The notes beneath the pieces were generated by a model. That model was not told the origin of the DNA. It saw nothing but the letters and a program-made list of their open reading frames with translations, and did no database searches. The translations under genes were made by a program, and so were the position numbers. A DNA stretch of 64,000 nt from Ptiloglossa arizonensis (taxonomy: Eukaryota; Arthropoda; Insecta; Hymenoptera; Colletidae), in NCBI RefSeq assembly GCF_051014685.1, contig NW_027478385.1:3100001-3164000 (forward strand), given 5' to 3'. Shown in pieces: positions 12,991 to 25,851 of the stretch. The first letter of the stretch is position 1. Each line of letters begins with the position of its first letter.

Positions 12991-15900
12991 AAATTCCTGT
13001 TGCATCTGAAGGCAGAAACTCGCCCGATTACAATAGTGTGTGTACTTTTCCCCTAGTCCATTCCAGTTATTGGTTTCGAGTATCAGACATGCGAAAATTT
13101 TGATGGTTTCTCAACCATTCCTTAACTTCAAAGTCCCATATCTCGCGAACGGATTGACGAACTCGAGAAGTTCCTGTTGCATCTGAGGGCAGAAACTCGC
13201 CCGATTACAACGGTGTATGTACTTTTCCCCTAGGCCATTCCAGTTATTGGTTTCGAGTATCAGGCTTGCGAAAATTTTAATGGTCTCTCAACCATTCCTT
13301 AACATCAAACTCCCATATCTCCCGAACCGCTTGACGAACTCGAGAAATTCCTGCTGCATCTGAAAGTAGAAACTCCCCGATTACAATGGTGTGTGTACTT
13401 TTCCCCTAGGCCATTCCAGTTATTGGTTTCGAGTATCAGACTTGCGAACATTTTGATGGTTTCTCAACCATTCCTTAACTTCAAACTCCCATGTCTCGCG
13501 AACGGATTGAGGAAATCGAAAAATTACTCTTGCGTCTGAGAGTAAAAACTCGCCCTATTACAACGGTATGTGTACTTTTCCCCTAGGCCATGCCAGTTAT
13601 TGGTTTCGAGTATCAGACATGCGAAAATTTTGATGGTTTCTCAACCATTCCTTAACGTCCAACTCCAATATCTCGCGAACCGATTGACGAACTCGAGAAA
13701 TTCAAGTTGCATCTGAAAGTAGAAACTCGCCGGATTACAACGGTATGTGTATTTTTCCCCTAGGCCATGCCAGTTATTGGTTTCGAGTATCAGACATGCG
13801 AAAATTTTGATGGTTTCTCAACCATTCCTTAACGTCCAACTCCCATATCACGCGAACGGATTGACGAACTCGAGAAATTCCTGTTGCATCTGAAAGTAGA
13901 AATTCGCCCGATTACAACGGTATGTGTATTTCTGCTTTAGACCATAGTAGTTATTGTTTTCGAATATCAGACTTGCGAAAACTTCAATGGTTTCTCAACC
14001 ATTCCTTAACTTCAAACTCCCATATCTCGCGAACGGATTGAGGAAATCGAAAAATTCCTCTTGCGTCTGAGAGTAAAAACTCGCCCGATTACAACGGTAT
14101 GTGTACATTTCCCGAAGACCATTCCAGTTATTGGTTTCGAGTATCAGATCCCGAAAATTTTGATGGTTTCTCAACCATTCCTTAACTTCAAACTCCCATA
14201 TCTCGCGAACGGATTGACGAACTCGAGTAATTCCTGTTGAATCTGAAAGCAATAACTCGCCCGATTACAAGCGTATGTGTATTTTTGCCCTAGACCATAG
14301 TAGTTATTGGTTTCGAGTATCAGATTCCGAAAATTTTGATGGTTTCTCAACCATTCCTTCACTTCAAATTCCCATATCTCGCGAACGGATTGACGAACTC
14401 GAGAAATTTCTGTTGAATCTTAAAGCAGAAAGTCGTCCGATTACAACGGTATGTGTAATTTTGCCCTAGACCATAGTAGTTATTGGTTTCGAGTATCAGA
14501 TTCCGTAAATCTTGATGGTTTCTCAACCATTCAGTATCTTCAGACTCCCATATCGCGCGAACCGAATGACGAACTCGAGAAATTTCTGTTGAATCTTAAA
14601 GCAGAAAGTCGTCCGATTACAACGGTATGTTTATTTTTGCCATAGACCATAGTAGTTATTGGTTTCCAGTATCAGATTCCGAAAATTTTGATGGTTTCTC
14701 AACCATTCCGTAACTTCAAACTCCCATATCTCGCGAACCGATTGACGAACTCGAGAAATTCCTGTTGCATCTGAAAGTAGAAACGTGCCCGATTACAACG
14801 GTGTGCGTACTTTTACCCTAGGCCATTCCAGTTATTGGTTTCGAGTATCAGACTTGCGAAAATTTTGATGATCTCTCAACCATTCCTTAACTTCAAACTC
14901 GCATATCTCGCGAACGGATTGACGAACTCGAGAAATTCCTGATGCATCTGAAAGCAGAAACTCGCCCGATTACAACGGTATGTGTATTTTTGCCCTAGGA
15001 AATAGTAGTTATTGGTTTCGAGTATCAGACTTGCGAAAATTTTGATGGTTTCTCAAACATTCCATAACTTCAAACCTCAATATATCGCGAACCGATTGAC
15101 GAACTCGAGAAATCCCTGTTGCATCTGAAAGTAGAAACTCGCCCGATTACCGTGGTGTGTGTCCTTTTCCCCTAGGCCATTCCAGTTATTGATTTCGAGT
15201 ATCAGACTTGAGAACATTTTGATGGTTTCTCAACCATTCCGTAATTTCAGACTCCCATATCTCGCGAACGGTTAGACGAACTCGAGAAATTCCTGTTGCA
15301 TCTGAAAGTAGAAACTTGCCCGTTTGCAATTGTGTGTGTACTTTTCCCCTAGACCATAGTAGTTATTGGATTCGACTATCAGATTCCGAAAATATTGATG
15401 GTTTCTCAACCATTCCGTAACTTCAAACTCCCATACCTCGCGAACGGATTGACGAACTCGAGAAATTCCTGTTGCATCTGAAAGTAGAAACTTTCCCGTT
15501 TGCAATTGTGTGTGTACTTTTCCCCTAGACCATAGTAGTTATTGGTTTCGAGTATCAGATTCCGCAAATTTTGATGGTTTCTCAACCATTCCATAACTTG
15601 AAACCCCCATATCTCGCGAAAGGATTGGCGAACTCGAGAAATTCCTGTTGTATCTGAAAGTAGAAACTTGCCCGATTACAACGGTGTGTGTACTTTTCCC
15701 CTAGGCCATTCCAGTTATTGGTTTCGAGTATCAGACTTGCGAACATTTTGATGGTTTCTCAACCATTCCTTAACTTCAAACTCCCATATCTCGCGAACGG
15801 ATTGACGAACTCGAGAAAGTCCTGTTGCATCTGAAGGCCGAAACTCGTCCGATTACAATGGTGTGTGTACTTTTCCCCTAGTCCATTCCAGTTATTGGTT

Positions 15901-18900
15901 TCGAGTATCAGACTTGCGAAAATTTTGATGGTTTCTCATCCATTCCTTAACTTCAAAGTCCCATATCTCGCGAACGGATTGACGAACTCGGGAAATTCCT
16001 GTTTCATCTGAACGCAGACACTCGCCCGATTAGAACGGTATGTGTATTTTTGCCCTAGGAAATAGTAGTTATTGGTTTCGAGTATCAGACTTGCGAAAAT
16101 TTTGATGGTTTCTCAACCATTCCTTAACTTCAAACCTCAATATCTCGCGAACGGATTGACGAACTCGAGAAATTCCTGTTGCATCTGAAAGTAGGAACTT
16201 GCCCGATTACAATGGTGCGTGTACTTTTCCCCTAGGCCATTCCAGTTATTGGTTTCGAGTATCAGACTTGCGAACATTTTGATGTTTTCTCAACCATTCC
16301 TTAACTTCAAACTCGCATATCTCGCGACCGGATTGACGAACTCGAGAAATTCCTGTAGCATCTGAAAGTAGAAACTCGCCCGATTACAATGGTGTGTGTC
16401 CTTTTCCCCTAGGCCATTCCAGTTATTGGTTTCGAGTAACAGACTTGCGAACATTTTGATGGTTTCTCAACCATTCCTTAACTTCAAACTCCCATATCTC
16501 GCTCACGGATTGACGAACTCGAGAAATTCCTGTTGCATCTGAAGGCAGAAACTCGCCCGATTACAATAGTGTGTGTACTTTTCCCCTAGTCCATTCCAGT
16601 TATTGGTTTCGAGTATCAGACATGCGAAAATTTTGATGGTTTCTCAACCATTCCTTAACTTCAAAGTCCCATATCTCGCGAACGGATTGACGAACTCGAG
16701 AAGTTCCTGTTGCATCTGAGGGCAGAAACTCGCCCGATTACAACGGTGTATGTACTTTTCCCCTAGGCCATTCCAGTTATTGGTTTCGAGTATCAGGCTT
16801 GCGAAAATTTTAATGGTCTCTCAACCATTCCTTAACATCAAACTCCCATATCTCCCGAACCGCTTGACGAACTCGAGAAATTCCTGCTGCATCTGAAAGT
16901 AGAAACTCCCCGATTACAATGGTGTGTGTACTTTTCCCCTAGGCCATTCCAGTTATTGGTTTCGAGTATCAGACTTGCGAACATTTTGATGGTTTCTCAA
17001 CCATTCCTTAACTTCAAAGTCCCATATCTCGCGAACGGATTGACGAACTCGAGAAATTCCTGTTGCATCTGAAAGCAGATACTCGCCCGATTACGACGGA
17101 ATGAGTATTTTTCCCCTAGGCCATTGTAGTTATTGGTTTCGAGTATCAGACTTGCGAAAATTTTTATGGTTTCTCAACCATTCCTTCACTTCAAATTCCC
17201 ATATCTCGCGAACGGATTGACGAACTCGAGAAATTCCTGTTGCATATGAAAGTAGAAACTCCCCGATTACAATGGTGTGTGTACTTTTCCCCTAGGCCAT
17301 TCTAGTTATTGGTTTGGAGTATCAGACTTGCGAACATTTTGATGGTTTCTCAACCATTCCTTAACTTCAAAGTCCCATATCTCGCGAACGGATTGACGAA
17401 CTCGAGAAATTCCTGTTGAATCTGAAAGCAGAAACTCGCCCGATTACAACGGTAGGTGTATTTTTGCTGTAGACCATAGTAGTTATTGGTTTCGAGTATC
17501 AGACTTGCGAAAACTTTAACGGTTTCTCAACCATTCCTTAACTTCAAACTCTTATATTTCGCGAACGGAATGACGAAATCGAGAAGTTCCTATTGCATCT
17601 GAAGGCAGAAACCCGCCCGATTACCACGGTGTGTGTACTTTTCCCCTAGGCCATTCCAGTTATTGGTTTCGAGCATCAGACTTGCGGAAATTTTGATGAT
17701 TTCTCAACCATTCCTTAACTTCATACTCGCATATCTCGCGAAAGGATTGACGAACTCGAGAAATTCCTGTTGAATCTGAAAGCAGAAACTAGCCCGATTA
17801 CAACGGTAGGTGTATTTTTGCTGTAGACCATAGTAGTTATTGGTTTCGAGTATCAGACTTGCGAAAACTTTAACGGTTTCTCAACCATTCCTTAACTTCG
17901 AACTCCCATATCTCGCGAACCGATTGACGAACTCGAGAAATTCCTGTTGCATCTGAAAGTAGAAACTCGCCCGATTACAATGGTGTGTGTACTTTTCCCC
18001 TAGGCCATTCCAGTTATTGGTTTCGAGTATCAGGCTTGCGAAAATTTTAATGGTCTCTCAACCATTCCTTAACATTAAACTCCCATATCTCGCGAACGGA
18101 TTGACGAACTCGAGAAATTCCTGTTGCATCTGAAAGTAGAATCTCGCCCGTTTAATATGATGTGTGTACTTTCCCCCTAGGCCATTCCAGTTATTGGTTT
18201 CGAGTATCAGACTTGCGAAAATTTTGATGATTTCTCAACCATTCCTTAACTTCAAACTCCCATATCTCGCGAACGGATTGACGAACTCGAGAAATTCCTG
18301 TTGCGTCTGAAAGTAGAAACTCGCCCGATTACAACGGTATGTGTGCTGTTCCCCTAGGCTATTCGAGTTATTGGTTTCGAGTTTCAGACTTGCGAAAATT
18401 TTGATGATTTCTCAACCATTCCTTAACTTCAAACTCCCATATCTCGCGAACCGATTGACGAACTCGAAAAATTCCTGTTGCATCTGAAAGTAGAAATTCG
18501 CCCGATTACAACGGTATGTGTATTTCTGCTTTAGACCATAGTAGTTATTGTTTTCGAATATCAGACTTGCGAAAACTTGAATGGTTTCTCAACCATTCCT
18601 TAACTTCAAACTCCCATATCTCGCGAACGGATTGAGGAAATCGAAAAATTCCTCTTGCGTCTGAGAGTAAAAACTCGCCCTATTACAACGGTATGTGTAC
18701 TTTTCCCCTAGGCCATGCCAGTTATTGGTTTCGAGTATCAGACATGCGAAAATTTTGATGGTTTCTCAACCATTCCTTAACGTCCAACTCCCATATCTCG
18801 CGAACGGATTGACGAACTCGAGAAATTCAAGTTGCATCTGAAAGTAGAAACTCGCCCGATTACAACGGTATGTGTATTTTTGCTGTAGAACATAGTAGTT

Positions 18901-19623
18901 ATTTGTTTCGAGTATCAGACTTGCGAAAACTTTAACGGTTTCTCAACAATTCCTTAACTTCAAACTCTTCTATCTCGCGAACGGAATGACGATATCGAGA
19001 AGTTCCTGTTGCATCTGAAGGCAGAAACCCGCCCGATTACCACGGTGTGTGTACTTTTCCCCTAGGCCATTCCAATTATTGGTTTCGAGTATCAGACTTG
19101 CGAAAATTTTAATGGTCTCTCAACCATTCCTTAACTTCAAAGTCCCATATCTCGCGAACGGATTGACGAACTCGAGAAATTCCTGTTGCATCTGATAGCA
19201 GATACTCGCCCGATTACGACGGTATGAGTATTTTTCCCCTAGGCCATTGTAGTTATTGGTTTCGAGTATCAGACTTGCGAAAATTTTGATGGTTTCTCAA
19301 CCATTCCTTCACTTCAAATTCCCACATCTCGCGAACGGTTTGACGAACTCGAGAAATTCCTGTTGCGTCGGAAAGTAGAAACTCCCCGATTACAATGGTG
19401 TGTGTACTTTTCCCCTAGGCCATTCCAGTTATTGGTTTCGAGTATCAGATTTGCGAAAATTTTGTTGATCTCTCAACCATTCCTTAACTTCAAACTCGCA
19501 TATCTCGCGAACGGATTGACGAATTCGAGAAATTCCTGTTGAATCTTAAAGCAGAAACTCGTCAGATTACAACGGTATGTGTATTTTTGCCTTAGACCAT
19601 AGCAGTTATTGATTTCGGGTATC
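12991..19623 (+). repeat. Older, diverse satellite domain between the big duplication copies
   Basis: About 37 monomers with high copy-to-copy variation and no single clear HOR period. It is a patchwork of shorter shared segments. About 12985-13480 matches 16520-17015 (offset 3533, 20 monomers). GAGGAAATCGAAAAATT at 13508 matches 18633 (offset 5125, 29 monomers). GGTAGGTGTATTTTTGCTG at 17451 recurs at 17805 (two monomers on). AACCCGCCCGATTACCACGG near 17610 recurs near 19026 (eight monomers on). Segment 14361-14998 matches 21781-22418 (offset 7420). There are no genes or non-satellite sequence. The right edge is where the sequence of window position 1 starts again. Confidence 0.85.
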
Positions 19624-21653
19624 AGATTGCGTAAATTTTGATGGTTTCTCAACCATTCCGTAACTTGAAACTCCCATATCTCGCGAACGGATTGACGAAC
19701 TCGAGAAATTCCTGTTACATCTGAAAGTAGAAACTTGCCCGATTGCAACGGTGTGCGTACTTTTCCCCTAGGCCATTCCAGCTATTGGTTTCGAGTATCA
19801 GACTTGCGAAAATTTTAATGGTCTCTCAACCATTCTTTAACTTCAAACTCCCATACCTCGCGAACGGTTTGACGAACTCGAGAAATTCCTGTTGCATCCG
19901 AAAGTAGAAACTCCCCGATTACAATTTTGTGTGTACTTTTCCCCTAGGCCATTCCAGTTATTGGTTTCGAGTATCAGATTTGCCAAAATTTTGATGATCT
20001 CTCAACCATTCCTTAACTTCAAACTCGCATATCTCGCGAACGGATTGACGAACTCGAGAAGTTCCTGTTGCATCTGATGGCAGAAACTCGCCCGATTACA
20101 ACGGCGTGTGTACTTTTCCCCTAGGCCATTCCAGTTATTGGTTTCGAGTATCAGACTCGCGAAAATTTTAATGGTCTCTCAACCATTCCTTAACTTCAGA
20201 CTCCCATATCTCGCGAACCGATTGGCGAACTCGAGAAATTCTTGTTGCATCTGAAAGTAGAAACTCGCCCGATTACAACGGTATGTGTACATTTCCCGAA
20301 GACCATTCCAGTTATTGGTTTCGAGTATCAGATCCCGAAAATTTTGATTGTTTCTCAACCATTCCTTAACTTCAAACTCCCATATCTCGCGAACGGATTG
20401 ACGAACGCGAGTAATTCCTGTTGAATCTGAAAGCAATAACTCGCCCCATTACAACCGTATGTGTATTTTTGCCCTAGACCATAGTAGTTATTGGTTTCGA
20501 GTATCAGATTCCGAAAATTTTGATGGTTTCTCAACCATTCCTTCACTTCAAATTCCTATATCTCGCGAACGGATTGACGAACTCGAGAAATTCCTGTTGA
20601 ATCTTAAAGCAGAAACTCGTCCGATTACGACGGTATGTGTATTTTTGCCCTAGGCCACAGTAGTTATTGATTTCGAGTATCAGACTTGCGAAAATTTTGA
20701 TTGTTTCTCAACCATTCCGTAATTTCAGACTCCCATATCTCGCGAACGGTTAGACGAACTCGAGAAATTCCTGTTGAATCTTAAAGCAGAAACTCGTCCG
20801 ATTACAACGGTATGTGTATTTTTGCCCTAGACCATAGCAGTTATTGGTTTCGGGTATCAGATTGCGTAAATTTTGATGGTTTTTCAAACATTCCGTAACT
20901 TCAAACTCCCATACCTCGCGAACGGATTGACGAACTCGAGAAATTCCTGTTGCATCTGAAAGTAGATACTTGCCCGATTACAACGGTGTGCGTACTTTTC
21001 CCCTAGGCCATTCCAGCTATTGGTTTCGAGTATAAGACTTGCGAAAATTTTAATGGTCTCTCAACCATTCCTTAACTTCAAACTCGCATATATCGCGAAC
21101 GGATTGACGAACTCGAGAAGTTCCTGTTGCATCTGATGGCAGAAACTCGCCCGATTACAACGGAGTGTGTACTTTTCCCCTAGGCCATTCCAGTTATTGG
21201 TTTCGAGTATCAGACTCGCGAAAATTTTAATGGTCTCTCAACCATTCCTTCACTTCAAACTTCCATATCTCGCGAACCGATTGACGAACTCCAGAAATTC
21301 TTGTTGCATCTGAAAGTAGAAACTCGCCCGATTACAACGGTATGTGTACATTTCCCGAAGACCATTCCAGTTATTGCTTTCGAGTATCAGATCCCGAAAA
21401 TTTTGATGGTTTCTCAACCATTCCTTAACTTCGAACTCCCATATCTCGCGAACGGATTGACGAACTCGAGTAATTCCTGTTGAATCTGAAAGCAATAACT
21501 CGCCCGATTACAACCGTATGTGTATTTTTGCCCTAGACCATAGTAGTTATTGGTTTCGAGTATCAGATTCCGAAAATTTTGATGGTTTCTCAACCATTCC
21601 TTCACTTCAAATTCCTATATCTCGCGAACGGTTTGACGAACTCGAGAAATTCC
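19624..21653 (+). repeat. Duplication block 1, copy 2 (partner 1-2030)
   Basis: Matches 1-2030 at offset +19623 with only scattered single-base changes, for example ATACCTCGCG near 20913 where the partner has ATATCTCGCG near 1290, and TATAAGACTTG near 21032 where the partner has TATCAGACTTG. Immediately upstream (19480-19623) the sequence is also of the older type, so the true left breakpoint cannot be placed from this window. Confidence 0.88.
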
Positions 21654-23066
21654 TGTTGCGTCTGAAAGTAGAAACTCGCCCGGTTACAACGGTATGTGTG
21701 CTTTTCCCCTAGGCCATTCCAGTTATTGGTTTCGAGTATCAGACTTGCGAACATTTTGATGGTTTCTCAACCATTCCTTAATTTCAAATTCCCATATCTC
21801 GCGAACGGATTGACGAACTCGAGAAATTCCTGTTGAATCTTAAAGCAGAAAGTCGTCCGATTACAACGGTATGTGTAATTTTGCCCTAGACCATAGTAGT
21901 TATTGGTTTCGAGTATCAGACTCCGTAAATCTTGATGGTTTCTCAACCATTCAGTAACTTCAGACTCCCATATCACGCGAACCGAATGACGAACTCGAGA
22001 AATTCCTGTTGAATCTTAAAGCAGAAAGTCGTCCGATTACAACGGTATGTGTATTTTTGCCATAGACCATAGTAGTTATTGGTTTCCAGTATCAGATTCC
22101 GAAAATTTTGATGGTTTCTCAACCATTCCGTAACTTCAAACTCCCATATCTCGCGAACCGATTGACGAACTCGAGAAATTCCTGTTGCACCTGAAAGTAG
22201 AAACGTGCCCGATTACAACGGTGTGCGTACTTTTACCCTAGGCCATTCCAGTTATTGGTTTCGAGTATCAGATTTGCGAAAATTTTGATGATCTCTCAAC
22301 CATTCCTTAACTTCAAACTCGCATATCTCGCGAACGGATTGACGAACTCGAGAAATTCCTGATGCATCTGAAAGCAGAAACTCGCCCGATTACAACGGTA
22401 TGTGTATTTTTGCCCTAGGCCACAGTAGTTATTGATTTCGAGTATCAGACTTGCGAAAATTTTGATTGTTTCTCAACCATTCCGTAATTTCAGACTCCCA
22501 TATCTCGCGAACGGTTAGACGAACTCGAGAAATTCCTGTTGAATCTTAAAGCGGGAACTCGTCCGATTACAACGGTATGTGTATTTTTGCCCTAGACCAT
22601 AGTAGTTATTGGTTTCGAGTATCAGATTCCGAAAATTTTTATGGTATCTCAATCATTCCGTAACTTCAAACTCCCATATCTCGCGAACGGATTGACGAAC
22701 TCGAGAAATTCCTGTTGCGTCTGAAAGTAGAAATTCGCCCGATTACAACGGTATGTGTGCTTTTCCCCTAGGCTATTCGAGTTATTGGTTTCGAGAACCA
22801 GACTTTCGAAAATTTTGATGGTTTCTCAACCATTCCTTAAGTTCAAACTCCCATATCTCGCGAACGGATTGACGAGCTCGAGAAATTCCTGTTGCATCTG
22901 AAGGCAGAAACTCGCCCGATTACAATGGTGTGTGTACTTTTCCCCTAGTCCATTCCAGTTATTGGTTTCGAGTATCAGACTTGCGAAAATTTTGATGGTT
23001 TCTCAACCATTTCTTAACTTCAAAGTCCCATATCTCGCGAACGGATTGACGAACTCGAGAAATTCC
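21654..23066 (+). repeat. Eight-monomer segment absent from the first big-duplication copy
   Basis: This 1413 bp segment accounts for the change of offset from 19623 to 21036. It is itself a mosaic. About 21781-22418 matches 14361-14998 (offset 7420), including AGTCGTCCGATTAC and CCATTCAGTA. From 22418 the next stretch matches 20653 onward (offset 1765, ten monomers), with GGCCACAGTAGTTATTGATT. The remainder includes CTATTCGAGTTATTGG near 22772, a variant otherwise seen near 18358. Whether it was gained here or lost from the first copy cannot be decided from the window. Confidence 0.78.
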
Positions 23067-25851
23067 TGTTTCATCTGAAAGCAGACACTCGCCCGATTAC
23101 AACGGTATGTGTATTTTTGCCCTAGGAAATAGTAGTTATTGGTTTCGAGTATCAGACTTGCGAAAATTTTGATGGTTTCTCAACCATTCCATAACTTCAA
23201 ACCTCAATATATCGCGAACCGATTGACGAACTCGAGAAATCCCTGTTGCATCTGAAAGTAGAAACTCGCCCGATTACCGTGGTGTGTGTCCTTTTCCCCT
23301 AGGCCATTCCAGTTATTGATTTCGAGTATCAGACTTGAGAACATTTTGATGGTTTCTCAACCATTCCGTAATTTCAGACTCCCATATCTCGCGAACGGTT
23401 AGACGAACTCGAGAAATTCCTGTTGAATCTTAAAGCAGAAACTCGTCCGATTACAACGGTATGTGTATTTTTGCCCTAGACCATAGTAGTTATTGGATTC
23501 GAGTATCAGATTCCGAAAATTTTGATGGTTTCTCAACCATTCCGTAACTTCAAACTCCCATACCTCGCGAACGGATTGACGAACTCGAGAAATTCCTGTT
23601 GCATCTGAAAGTAGAAACTTGCCCGTTTGCAATTGTGTGTGTACTTTTCCCCTAGACCATAGTAGTTATTGGTTTCGAGTATCAGATTCCGAAAATTTTG
23701 ATGGTTTCTCAACCATTCCGTAACTTCAGACTCTCATACCTCGCGAACGGATTGACGAACTCGAGAAATTCCTGTTGCATCTGAAAGTAGAAACTTGCCC
23801 GATTACAACGGTGTGTGTACTTTTCCCCTAGGCCATTCCAGTTATTGGTTTCGAGTATCAGACTTGCGAACATTTTGATGGTTTCTCAACCATTCCTTAA
23901 CTTCAAACTCCCATATCTCGCGAACGGATTGACGAACTCGAGAAAGTCCTGTTGCATCTGAAGGCAGAAACTCGCCCGATTACAATAGTGTGTGTACTTT
24001 TCCCCTAGTCCATTCCAGTTATTGGTTTCGAGTATCAGACATGCGAAAATTTTGATGGTTTCTCAACCATTCCTTAAATTCAAAGTCCCATATCTCGCGA
24101 ACGGATTGACGAACTCGAGAAATTCCTGTTGCATCTGAAAGCAGACACTCGCCCGATTACAACGGTATGTGTCTTTTGCCCTAGGAAATAGTAGTTATTG
24201 GTTTCGAGTATCAGACTTGCGAACATTTTGATGGTTCCTCAACCATTCCTTAACTTCAAACTCGCATATCTCGCTCACGGATTGACGAACTCGAGAAATT
24301 CCTGTTGCATCTGAAGGCAGAAACTCGCTCGATTACAATAGTGTGTGTACTTTTCCCCTAGTCCATTCCAGTTATTGGTTTCGAGTATCAGACTTGCGAA
24401 AATTTTGATGGTTTCTCAACCATTCCTTAACTTCAAACTCCCATATCTCGCGAACGGATTGACGAACTCGAGAAATTCCTGTTGCATCTGAAAGCAGAAA
24501 CTCGCCCGATTACAACGGTATGTGTATTTTTGCACTAGGCCATAGTAGTTATAGGTTTCGAGTATCAAACTTGCGAAAATTTTGATGGTACCTCAACCGT
24601 TCCTTACATTCGAACTCCCATATCTCGCGAAAGGATTGACGAACACGAGAAATTTCTGTTGCATCTGAAAGTAGAAACTCCCTCGATTACGATGGTGTGT
24701 GTACTTTTCCCCAAGGCAATTCCAGTTATTGGTTTCGAGTATCAGACCAGCGAAAAGATTGATGGTTCCTCAACCATTCCTTAACTTCAAACTCCCATAT
24801 CTCGCGAATGGATTGACGAACTCGAGAAATTCCTACTGCATCTGAGAGTGGAAACTCGCCCGATTACAACGGTATGTGTATTTTTCCCCGAGGCCTTTGT
24901 AGTTATTGGTTTCGAGTATCAGACTTGCGAAAATTTTGATGGTTTCTCAACCATTCCTTAACTTCAAGCTCCCATATCTCGCGAACGGATTGACGAAATC
25001 GAGAAATTTTTGTTGCACCTAAAAGTAGAAACTCGACCGATTACAACACTATGTGTATTTTTGCCCTAGGCCATAGTAGTTATTGGTCTCGAGTATCAGA
25101 CTTACGAAGATTTTGATGGTTTCTCAACCATTCCTTAACTTCAAACTCCCATATCTCGCGAACGGATGGACGAACTCGAGAAATTCCTGTTGCATCTGAA
25201 AGTAGAAGCTCGCCCGATTACAATGGTGTGCGTACTTTTCCCCTAGGCCATTCTAGTTATTGGTTTCGAGTATCAGAACAGCGAATATTTTGATGGTTTC
25301 TCAAACATTCCTTAACTTCAAACTCCCATATCTCGCGAACGGATTGACGAACTCGAGAAATTCCTGTTGCATATGAAAGTAGAAACTCTCCCGATTACAA
25401 CGGTATGTGTATTTTTCCCTAGACCTTTGTTGTTATTGGTTTCGAGTATCAGACTTGCGAAAATTTTGATGGTTTCTCAACCATTCCTTAACTTCGAACA
25501 CCCATATCTCGCGAACGGTTTAACGAGCTCGAGAAATTCTTGTTGCATCTGAAAGTAGAAACTCGCTCGATTACGATGGTGTGTGTACTTTTCCCCTAGG
25601 CAATTCCAGTTATTGGTTTCGAGTATCAGACCAGCGAAAATTTTGGTAGATTCTCAACCATTCCTTAACTTCAAACCCCCATATTTCGCGAACGGATTGA
25701 CGAACTCGGGAAATTCCTGTTGCATCTGAAAGCAGTAACTCGCCCGATTACAACGGTATGTGTATTTTTCCCCTAGGCCTTTGTAGTTATTGGTTTCGAG
25801 TATCAGACTTGCGAAAATTTTGATGGTTTCTCAACCATTCCTTAACTTCAA
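23067..25851 (+). repeat. Duplication block 2, copy 2 (partner 2031-4815)
   Basis: Matches 2031-4815 at +21036. Small differences include GTACTTTTCCCC near 25235 against GTACTATTCCCC near 4199. The right part of this block lies inside the later 5483 bp tandem duplication, so segment 24224-25851 exists three times: near 3.2-4.8 kb, here, and near 29.7-31.3 kb. Confidence 0.85.

Noticed and set aside
14275..14645. Two overlapping plus-strand frames of 64 codons that look like a tandem gene pair
   Set aside because: They are consecutive monomers of the satellite read in the same frame, each ending at a repeat-borne TAG, and match frames at 836, 1895, 20459 and 21518 through array duplication.
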